From positions 3,472,001-3,536,000 of the forward strand of contig OZ245326.1 in the NCBI GenBank assembly GCA_965225915.1: DNA of 64,000 bases, given 5' to 3'. Below the pieces are notes generated by a model, which worked only from the letters and a program-made list of their open reading frames with translations, had not been told where the DNA came from and ran no database searches. The translations under genes and the position numbers were made by a program. Position 1 is the first letter of the stretch. Each line of letters opens with the position of its first letter. This DNA comes from JAAXHH01 sp965225915. GTDB lineage: Bacteria > JAAXHH01. Of this stretch, positions 35,601 to 41,801 are shown piece by piece.

Positions 35601-35859
35601 AGTCGAAACCGTTCTGCCACCTTTGATTAAACCCCTTCATGGCCTTGTAGCGGCAGTACATGTCCTTGTAGGTTCGCCCCCAGGCATGGTGGACACCCAT
35701 GGCGTTGTTAGCAGTGATCGGACCGTCGATAAAAGACCAGAGAGGACGATCCGCCAATTGTGTACGCAGTTTATCGAAGATTCGATGGTCCTCCCACCAG
35801 GCTAGAATGCGCTCCTCCATGCGTGGGTATTCCATCTTCCCGTCGAAGGTCTTGAACAT
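32623..35859 (-). CDS. ileS: Isoleucyl-tRNA synthetase, long type, with atypical HIGH and KMSKS motifs
   Basis: A class I synthetase of about 1078 residues. The start is ATG 35859, because GGTGAG lies 7 nt upstream; a GTG at 35871 is the alternative. The catalytic core block G-F-D-C-Q-G-L-W-V-E-V-E matches the IleRS G-W-D-C-H-G-L-P-V-E region. The HIGH position reads H-H-A-W (residues 57-60 in A-M-G-V-H-H-A-W-G-R-T-Y-K-D) and the KMSKS loop reads P-F-S-K-S (627-631). Several Cys pairs (C-W-R-C, C-W-R-C-K, C-G-N-C, C-E-R-C) look like zinc sites in the editing and catalytic insertions. The C-terminal end has the extended anticodon-binding form. No second IleRS is in the window, so this may be the functional one. 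No T-box is seen upstream. Confidence 0.88.
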   Translation of the reverse strand: MFKTFDGKMEYPRMEERILAWWEDHRIFDKLRTQLADRPLWSFIDGPITANNAMGVHHAWGRTYKDMYCRYKAMKGFNQRWQNGFDCQGLWVEVEVERALGFDSKRDIETFGLAEFSRACRARVDEYAERITRQSIRMGHWMQWYHDDGDPASYYTMDDNNIEHIWHFLKACDSREWLYRGHRSMPWCWRCGTSLSQHELVDSYQEQTDPSCFFRCRVGEREKEYFLVWTTTPWTLTANTALALHPEAEYAKASLDGEHYYLIKTLVETVLPPEAEVVETLKGEDLIGLPFHGPLEDLPVQREVNRTTVAWDMVSDEEGTGIVHIAPGCGAEDYQLGQELGLDIIVPIDENGYFTGEIGPLASTHVRESAEGVRRELESRGVLFRWEDYTHRYPFCWRCKTPLVFRLADEWFISADEIREPMKRAAATVRWVPEYSGLLMQDWLDNMGDWCISRRRFWGLPLPFYSCGNCDHVNVIGSTVELRERAVNPTLVDDLPELHRPWIDEIEITCERCGEAVQRVTEVGDCWLDAGIVPFSTLNYLPEHRGIEGAIRSSRGPEAERDKADIQYTGTDSTWESWFPADWITEMREQIRLWFYSQLFMSVTLYNRTPFKSVLTFEEMRDENGEPFSKSGDNAIAVEDATSRMGADVMRWQYAGAPLNMVFRFGYGPAEEVARKMLRLWNVYAFFVTYANLPDCPPIAASAPVSSRSELDRWVLARLHQLIRHCNDRMDNFDSAAVVRETERFIDVLSTWYVRRSRRRFWKTGDDADKQSAIQTLYEVLVTMSKLIAPILPFSAEELYQSLVPPVDPSAPESVHLSRYPEVSEDLIKPELLDDMEDLMQVIELGRSVRNEARMKVRQPALRLLVKPASNRQGETITRLRAQVLEELNVKDLILVDDENAFRGYAVKPDFSKWGPRFGKRLSAVRQALDALDGDQTGARVAEGESLSLDVEGEMVTLSPDELVVDRVDVDGLSVISDFGCTVAIDTRITRDLLLEGLMRDFVRHVQNLRKEADFNVNDRITLFYEADGDLAEAIVVHADYIRTETLSTVLRDEPVPADVHSGELKLGGHVARIGVLK

Positions 35860-36070
35860 CTGTCTACTCACCGGTTGCTTGAGGATTCAACAATCAGCCC
35901 GCGTCCAGCGGACCATGCCATAGATGACACCTGATGACGCCGGAAACGATACCCTCCTGGCTGGTTGACCGATCCGGAACGCCGGTCAGAAAATAGACTG
36001 TAGGGTGGCGGTACACAAGGTAATTCTGGCAGGCGTTAGGGTGGGATTGATCGAGCTCACTACTCCGTTT

Positions 36071-36802
36071 TCACTCTGTATATCCCATGTCCGGGAACCG
36101 GTTCAGTTCTTCCCTGTACGTTCGCCAGTTCGGCATCCGTCGGTCCAGAATACCCCAGAATCGCCGATTGTGAGACGGTTCGATCAGGTGCGCCATTTCG
36201 TGGACGATGACGTATTCAAGACAGTGCATGGGCCTCTTTGCCAGTTCCAGGTTGAGCCAGATCCTCCCGGCCCGGAAGTTACAACTCCCCCAACGGGTCT
36301 TCATCTTCCTGATGCGCCACTCCGCTACCGTAACGCCCATTACCGGCTCCCAGGCCGCGATCAATCGAGGCACCGCTGTTTTCAAACGCCCACGATACCA
36401 ATCCGCAAGCATGCCCTCCCGTTTATTCCGATCTGTGCCCGGGCGAACGCGCATTTCCAGCGTCGTATCGCCCAGAAGGTAGATACAGGGTGGCCCCCCG
36501 TGAGTCGTGACGTTCAACTGGCGGTTGAAACCCTCGACGTAGTGGTACTCTCCCGATACCCAGGAGTACGCGGGTTCTCGTTTGCGGTTTCGGTGTTTTT
36601 CCTGTTGCCGCCGGATCCACGACTTCCTTTTGACTACGGCCTGCCGGATCGATTCATCGTCGATGTGCAGCGGAGCGGAAACCCGCACGCAACCGTCGGG
36701 AGGACCTACCCTGAGGTACAGGTGCCTGATCCGCTTCCGGTAGACATCCACCTCCAGGCCTTCCACACTGATCTGGTAAGGTTTGGCGCCTTTGATGGGC
36801 AA
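36071..36802 (-). CDS. YgjP-like (M48/SprT-type) metallopeptidase
   Basis: This 243-residue protein has the zinc motif H-E-M-A-H in V-I-V-H-E-M-A-H-L, with a third ligand candidate in P-S-H-N-R-R-F-W, and the preceding K-T-R-W-G-S-C block typical of the YgjP/DUF45 family. The N-terminus has Y-R-K-R-I-R-H-L-Y-L-R-V. Members are presumed cytoplasmic metalloproteases; their substrates are not well established. It stands alone on the minus strand, downstream of the sulfatase promoter region and opposite ileS. Confidence 0.88.
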   Translation of the reverse strand: MPIKGAKPYQISVEGLEVDVYRKRIRHLYLRVGPPDGCVRVSAPLHIDDESIRQAVVKRKSWIRRQQEKHRNRKREPAYSWVSGEYHYVEGFNRQLNVTTHGGPPCIYLLGDTTLEMRVRPGTDRNKREGMLADWYRGRLKTAVPRLIAAWEPVMGVTVAEWRIRKMKTRWGSCNFRAGRIWLNLELAKRPMHCLEYVIVHEMAHLIEPSHNRRFWGILDRRMPNWRTYREELNRFPDMGYTE

Positions 36803-36894
36803 CCTCTGCTTTCTGGCTCGAAACTGCGGCGGAGGGTAGTCGAGTGCGCTAAATCAACAGTGGGCCGGTGCCAACCTGAATGAGCGCACAATAT

Positions 36895-36912
36895 AGCTTT
36901 GAATTCAAAGCT
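36895..36912. repeat. Perfect 18-bp palindrome upstream of the sulfatase
   Basis: AGCTTTGAATTCAAAGCT is its own reverse complement. It lies in an AT-richer patch between the YgjP-like gene and the sulfatase, about 45 bp before a promoter-like TTGACT. It could be an operator or a chance symmetric site. Confidence 0.5.
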
Positions 36913-36955
36913 TCGGTAGCTCAAACCACGATTGTTGCGCCTGGAGTTAACCGTC

Positions 36956-36985
36956 TTGACTTTGCCGGGGAGAGCCGGCTTTATA
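36956..36985 (+). promoter_or_regulatory. Possible promoter for the sulfatase gene
   Basis: TTGACT (36956-36961), an 18-nt spacer and TTTATA (36980-36985) predict a start near 36992, giving a leader of about 75 nt to the preferred ATG at 37069. The match to the -10 consensus is only moderate. Confidence 0.35.
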
Positions 36986-37068
36986 GACTTTCTCCTGGTG
37001 AGTTTGCGCTTGCTCATGTTATTCTACATCTTCCTCATGCATTTCCCTTCGATTCAGGTATTGTGGGG

Positions 37069-38496
37069 ATGATGCTTCACGGAGGCCGGAATACCCTGTC
37101 CCGAAAATCGCCCAACATTCTGTTCTTATTTACCGATGACCAGCGCTTCAATACGATAGGGGCGCTCGGCAACCCGTGCGTGCAAACGCCGACGATGGAC
37201 CGGCTGGTGGCCCAGGGCACCGCTTTTACACACGCACACATACCCGGCGGCACATCGGCCGCGATTTGCATGCCGAGCCGGGCGATGCTGCACACGGGCC
37301 GCACCCTGTTTCATCTCGACGGCGCCGGTGCGGAGATTCCGGCGGAGCACGTGATGATCGGTGAATACCTGCAGACACAAGGCTACCGTACCTGGGGCAC
37401 GGGCAAATGGCATAATGGGGTATCGTCGTTCACCCGCAGTTTCTCAGATGGGGCGGAGATCTTCTACGGAGGCATGGACGACCACTGGAACGTGCCCGTC
37501 TTCGACTACGACCCGGAGGGAAGGTACGACGGGACGCTTCCACAGTGTCCGGATGCCTTTCGTACGAACGCTTTGAAGATCCGCAAAGGGGACCACGTCC
37601 ACGCAGGCAGACATTCCAGTGAGCTTTTCGCCGACTGCGCCGCCGAATGGCTGAAAGGGTATGATAGCAGCGATCCCTTTTTCATGTACGTGTCATTCAT
37701 GGCGCCCCACGACCCGAGGTCCATGCCGCGAGCCTACCGGGATATGTACGATCCGGATCAGATCCCTCTTCCTTCGAATTTCATGGGCGGGCATCCCTTC
37801 GACAACGGCGATTTGAAAGTAAGAGACGAAGTACTTGAAGACTTCCCGCGCGACCCGGCCAGGGTACGCCGGCACATCGCGGAGTACTACGCGATGATCA
37901 CCCACCTGGACGCCCAGATGGGCAGGGTGCTGGATGCGCTGGATGCCTGTGGAAAGGCCGATGACACCATCGTGGTCTTCGCCGGAGACAACGGACTGGC
38001 GATCGGCCAGCACGGGCTGTTCGGTAAACAGAACCTGTACGAACACAGCATTCGCGTGCCCCTGGTATTCTCCGGTCCGGGCATTCCCCGCGGTGTCCAG
38101 CGAAGCGCTTACGCATACCTGCTCGATATCTTTCCCACCCTGTGTGATCTGATCGGTATCGATCCTCCCGGTTCGGTGGAAGGGACAAGCCTCGCGACGG
38201 CGCTCAACGATCCTGATGCCCGTCCGCGAGACACGCTGTTCGGCGCTTACCGCCAATGGCAGCGCATGGTGAAGGACGACCGTTTCAAACTGATCGAATA
38301 CGTGGTCGACGGACATCGTACGACACAGTTGTTCGACCTCGAACAGGATCCCCGGGAATGTCATGATCTGGCCGGTATCCCATCCTATGAGGACCATAGG
38401 GATAATCTGCGGAATCGACTCTGTAAATGGCGGGATGATTGGGACGATGCAAGCAGCGAGTGGGGAAGGGTCTTCTGGGATGGATACGAAACTTGA
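37069..38496 (+). CDS. Sulfatase (arylsulfatase/choline-sulfatase-like)
   Basis: A protein of about 475 residues of the formylglycine sulfatase family. P-N-I-L-F-L-F-T-D-D-Q carries the metal-binding Asp pair. The modification motif C-M-P-S-R (Cys67) fits C-x-P-x-R, so it needs a sulfatase-maturating enzyme encoded elsewhere. G-T-G-K-W-H, M-A-P-H-D-P and F-A-G-D-N-G-L-A-I-G-Q-H-G complete the active site. The frame is open from an ATG at 36880, but those 63 residues have no family support and lie across the likely promoter; ATG 37069 (or 37072) is preferred. No signal peptide is seen, so a cytoplasmic role on an imported sulfate ester is likely. A PhyH gene starts 36 bp downstream. Confidence 0.92.
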   Translation: MMLHGGRNTLSRKSPNILFLFTDDQRFNTIGALGNPCVQTPTMDRLVAQGTAFTHAHIPGGTSAAICMPSRAMLHTGRTLFHLDGAGAEIPAEHVMIGEYLQTQGYRTWGTGKWHNGVSSFTRSFSDGAEIFYGGMDDHWNVPVFDYDPEGRYDGTLPQCPDAFRTNALKIRKGDHVHAGRHSSELFADCAAEWLKGYDSSDPFFMYVSFMAPHDPRSMPRAYRDMYDPDQIPLPSNFMGGHPFDNGDLKVRDEVLEDFPRDPARVRRHIAEYYAMITHLDAQMGRVLDALDACGKADDTIVVFAGDNGLAIGQHGLFGKQNLYEHSIRVPLVFSGPGIPRGVQRSAYAYLLDIFPTLCDLIGIDPPGSVEGTSLATALNDPDARPRDTLFGAYRQWQRMVKDDRFKLIEYVVDGHRTTQLFDLEQDPRECHDLAGIPSYEDHRDNLRNRLCKWRDDWDDASSEWGRVFWDGYET

Positions 38497-38532
38497 TGAC
38501 CGCAAACCCCTGATAACACGGGTGTTATGTTG

Positions 38533-39293
38533 ATGAATCAAACGGCGATCTTTAATGATTTCGTATTCGGATCATCGGAACGAGAAACGATGGACCTGGA
38601 CGGTCACATGGGGTTCCCGGGCCTGTTGAAAGAAGACGCCCGCCGTCAGTTGACGGCATCGCTGGCCCACATTGAATCCATCAGCGCTGAAGGAAGGGAA
38701 GGTCATGAACCCCGGCGATTTGCCGCCGAGTACGACGGTTACCTCGAAAGTCTGATCGGCCATCCCCAGATGCTGCACCTGGCGCGCAGCATACTGGGCG
38801 GCGATATTCGATTCGACCATTGCGTAGCGCTGAACCGGTCAGGCGGAGACCGCGGATCGGAATGGCATACCCATGGATACGGGGAAGATGACCCTCGCCT
38901 GGGCTTTGTACGTATTTTCTTCTACGTCAACGGGTTCGAGGCGGGAGACGGCGGCCTTAAAGTCGTACCCGGCAGCCACCTGTACCGGGACAGGATTGCA
39001 CGAATGTGGGGTCGGATGCGGAACTGGACCGCGGCTGGATGCAGGATAAACACCACCCGGTGACGGGAAAGCCGCTTCGGATCGAGGCCTTATCGGCATC
39101 GCCCGGATCGGTGATCGCCATGTGGACCTTCGCGGCCCACGGCGTGTCCCCACGAAAACCCGGCAGCGACACCCGCTGGTGCGTGGTTTACGCCTATCGC
39201 AACCCGGGGCTGCCTTCGAACGCGCGCTGGATATCTGAAGCATACGAGAAACGCCTAATCCCGGGCGCCGAAGGATTGATGAACCTTTACTGA
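38533..39293 (+). pseudogene. PhyH-family dioxygenase, frameshifted
   Basis: Two frames together encode one PhyH-like protein. The first, from ATG 38533 (or 38527), has the metal motif in E-W-H-T-H-G-Y-G-E-D-D and F-E-A-G-D-G-G-L-K-V-V-P-G-S-H, then runs into nonsense and a stop at 39061-39063. The second frame takes over near 39003 with D-A-E-L-D-R-G-W-M-Q-D-K, H-P-V-T-G-K-P-L, and the distal His region W-T-F-A-A-H-G-V, ending at 39293. The frame change fits loss of one base near 39000. It may be a genuine pseudogene or an assembly deletion; an ORF caller would split it. It is 36 bp after the sulfatase. Confidence 0.8.
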
Positions 39294-39315
39294 AAGCCGC
39301 CGCTATTGCTGCGGT

Positions 39316-39353
39316 GATGCCGGCGGCGGGGTCATAGTATAACCACCGGCATC
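39316..39353. terminator. Possible bidirectional terminator hairpin
   Basis: GATGCCGG (39316-39323) and CCGGCATC (39346-39353) form an 8-bp perfect stem with a 22-nt loop between two convergent genes. There is no U-tract, so an intrinsic terminator is not certain. Confidence 0.35.
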
Positions 39354-39383
39354 CATCCATATTTGATGATGACTGTCAGCACA

Positions 39384-41036
39384 TCAGGCTGTGATCGCCC
39401 GGTCCTTGACGGTCCGGAAAAGGACGAGGCCCATGGCGCCAAGACCGAGTATGACCAACAGCAGATTGATTATCCAGCCGACGTAGGGCAGGCTCACCAC
39501 GACCAGTACCAGTACCAGTCCAACGAGCAAAGGCAGAGCCATTGAGCGCAGATTCTGCTGTTTCGGTCGCAGCAACGCGGTACCCAGGAAGTGAGCCACG
39601 ACGATCTTGGACACGTACAGTCCCAAAGCCCAGACAGCGGCCGTAACCAGTCCGGCCGGAAGACCTATGAGCGTCACGCAGAGGACAACCGCGGCAATCG
39701 GCATCGCAATGAGAATGAGGAATCCAGTCCCCGCAGACACCAGTATCGCCCTTAAGTCGACCAAAGACATGCGTCCAAGCGCCGGAAACGACCAGAACAG
39801 AATCATGCCCGATACGAATGCCGCGGCCAGCCATATGGCCATGTACACGAACGACCAGATCGACAGGGACTCGTCCTCGCTCGACTCGGCAACATCGACG
39901 TTCGTTTCGCCGGCTACCGAAGCCGCGGAGTCCATCTGAAAGTTCTCGCCAGCCGGCAATGCGACATCGAGATTCCCACCAATTGACGCGGACGAATGAA
40001 TGGCTGCGAAACGACCCGCGAAGGTGACATCCCGCTTCACCTCGCCCGTTATCGTAAGGGTGTTGCTGAACACCGTCGCGTTGCGGCCGACCGACCCGCC
40101 GACGTTGACATCCTCCCCAAAAGCAAAAAGATCTCCTTCGATCGAAGCGTCACGTCTTGAGAGAATCGATTGACCGAACCAGAAGACGCTCTGGCCGACC
40201 GTACTCCCCAGGCGAATCACCTGTCCGAATCCTGCGATTCCACCTCCCACCTCGCCATCGATCTCCATGTTCTGTCCGAAAATGAACACGTCGCCCCGGA
40301 CTGCGCCCCGGATATCGATCGACTGGGCGAACACGATCAGGTCTCCAGTCACCACGCCGTCAATTCTGACTGTGCGACCGAAAGCGACAAGCGTGTCGTC
40401 GATTGTTTCATCGGACTCGATCGAGACGATATCCTCAGTGCGGATATCGATTGCTTCTGCCTGCGTCGTGAACCCCGATACGAGTATGAGACTGAGACTC
40501 CCAAGCACCATCGTAACTCCGAAGGATCGGCGCAGCAGGATGAATGAAGTAGATATTAACAAGATTCCTAACGCGGCGAGACCAACACTGCTGATTAGCA
40601 ATTCCATGATCCAACCTCCTTCCTGGATGAAATACATACCTGAACTGAATAAGAGGGACAGTTGTCCGGAGACGTGCAACGGATTGAGCCACGCTATACT
40701 CCAGGGTAGCTCATATCCCAATAGCAAGCCGAGCCCCATCCTCAACAACGCCGCGAATACAAGGACCAATCCCATCAGTTTCACTGCTTGTGCCGGAGAT
40801 GGTGCGAAGGCGGGTAACGGATACCCTTCACCTGCGAAAGCTTCTACGTTACCCATCACGCCAACCAGGGCATTTCTCTCCATTTGAAATGCATGAACCA
40901 GGTCCTGGCACCGCGGGCAGATGCCCAGGTGGTCTTCAAACTCAACTGCTTCATTTCCAATTAGCTCACCATCGGCGTAGATTGCGCAGGTGAGTTCAGA
41001 TGGACACGAATCCATATGCACCGTTTTGTTGGTCAT
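39384..41036 (-). CDS. Anti-sigma factor fused to a membrane-embedded bactofilin-like domain
   Basis: A 550-residue protein with four parts. Residues 1-43 hold a zinc anti-sigma motif, H-x3-C-x2-C at 36-43 with Cys11 or Cys17 nearby. Several hydrophobic helices follow (about 85-195). A beta-rich stretch rises and falls every 18-25 residues (I-D-I-R-T-E, V-R-I-D-G-V-V-T-G-D-L, I-D-I-R-G-A-V-R-G-D-V, M-E-I-D-G-E-V-G-G, A-S-I-E-G-D-L, V-N-V-G-G-S-V), like bactofilin/polymer-forming repeats. The C-terminal third is hydrophobic with about five helices. The gene overlaps the ECF sigma gene by 4 bp (ATGA), so it is very likely its cognate regulator. An envelope-stress role is inferred. Confidence 0.82.
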   Translation of the reverse strand: MTNKTVHMDSCPSELTCAIYADGELIGNEAVEFEDHLGICPRCQDLVHAFQMERNALVGVMGNVEAFAGEGYPLPAFAPSPAQAVKLMGLVLVFAALLRMGLGLLLGYELPWSIAWLNPLHVSGQLSLLFSSGMYFIQEGGWIMELLISSVGLAALGILLISTSFILLRRSFGVTMVLGSLSLILVSGFTTQAEAIDIRTEDIVSIESDETIDDTLVAFGRTVRIDGVVTGDLIVFAQSIDIRGAVRGDVFIFGQNMEIDGEVGGGIAGFGQVIRLGSTVGQSVFWFGQSILSRRDASIEGDLFAFGEDVNVGGSVGRNATVFSNTLTITGEVKRDVTFAGRFAAIHSSASIGGNLDVALPAGENFQMDSAASVAGETNVDVAESSEDESLSIWSFVYMAIWLAAAFVSGMILFWSFPALGRMSLVDLRAILVSAGTGFLILIAMPIAAVVLCVTLIGLPAGLVTAAVWALGLYVSKIVVAHFLGTALLRPKQQNLRSMALPLLVGLVLVLVVVSLPYVGWIINLLLVILGLGAMGLVLFRTVKDRAITA

Positions 41037-41566
41037 TGTCCGGTCAACTCCTCTCTCAGGCGCTGCTTGGCGCGAAAAATCAGCGTCGCGACCGTGTTTC
41101 TGTTCAACTCGAGCGTTTTGCCGATCTCATCGTAGGTGAACTCGTTAAAGTAGGCCAGTACGAGCGGTACGCGATATCTGTCAGGTAGCGACTGTATTGC
41201 TGAACGCACCCCTTCATCCTTTTCTGCTCGTACCAGGACTTCGAGCGTATCCTCGGACACCCGGGAAGGACCGATCTGATCGAGATCGACGGTTTCGTAG
41301 ATCTTGACTTCGCTGCTACGACGGCGTAACCGGTCCAGGCAGTGGTTGGTCGCTATTTTGAGAAGCCAGTTCAGGTATGACTTCGATTCGTCGACAGTCG
41401 AACGTTTCTGGTAGGCTCGGTAGAAAACTTCCTGGGTCGCATCTTCGGCCTCGTCGATAGACTTCAGCAGGTATCTGCAGAGTGCGAGGACCCGCTGATA
41501 ATGCCTTCGGTAGATCGTGTCGAAATCGGGTTCGGCTGCACACTGGCTGCCAGCTGTCGTGTTCAT
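41033..41566 (-). CDS. ECF-type RNA polymerase sigma factor
   Basis: A sigma-70 family ECF factor of about 177 residues. Region 2 has Y-R-R-H-Y-Q-R-V-L, D-E-A-E-D-A-T-Q-E-V-F-Y-R-A-Y; region 4 has L-P-D-R-Y-R-V-P-L-V-L-A-Y, Y-D-E-I-G-K-T-L-E-L-N-R-N-T-V-A-T-L-I-F-R-A-K-Q-R-L. It overlaps the anti-sigma/bactofilin gene by 4 bp. The start is taken as ATG 41566; a TTG at 41608 adds 14 residues. The 235-bp space upstream, to the fdhA stop, shows no convincing ECF -35/-10 pair. Confidence 0.9.
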   Translation of the reverse strand: MNTTAGSQCAAEPDFDTIYRRHYQRVLALCRYLLKSIDEAEDATQEVFYRAYQKRSTVDESKSYLNWLLKIATNHCLDRLRRRSSEVKIYETVDLDQIGPSRVSEDTLEVLVRAEKDEGVRSAIQSLPDRYRVPLVLAYFNEFTYDEIGKTLELNRNTVATLIFRAKQRLREELTGQ

Positions 41567-41801
41567 ATCACAACTACGAGTACCTGGACGGAAGAGTTTC
41601 AAATCCAAGTTCTGAAACCCGGCGGTCCTGTACGATAGATTGACCAGTTGGAATAAGAGACCAGAATGGGGAAGGTTGGCGTTACGTATTTAGGAATAGC
41701 AATTCGGGGAACAACGATATATTGACGGGATAACTGCATTCCCCGTAGTATTGGGGCTTCAAGAGAACCGTTCTTTCTACAATATCACCGTGGCGGATTC
41801 C

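Noticed and set aside
35860..36070. T-box leader before ileS
   Set aside because: No T-box motif or specifier stem was seen, and the mechanism is mainly Gram-positive.
36880..37068. N-terminal extension of the sulfatase from ATG 36880
   Set aside because: No family similarity, and the likely promoter lies within it.
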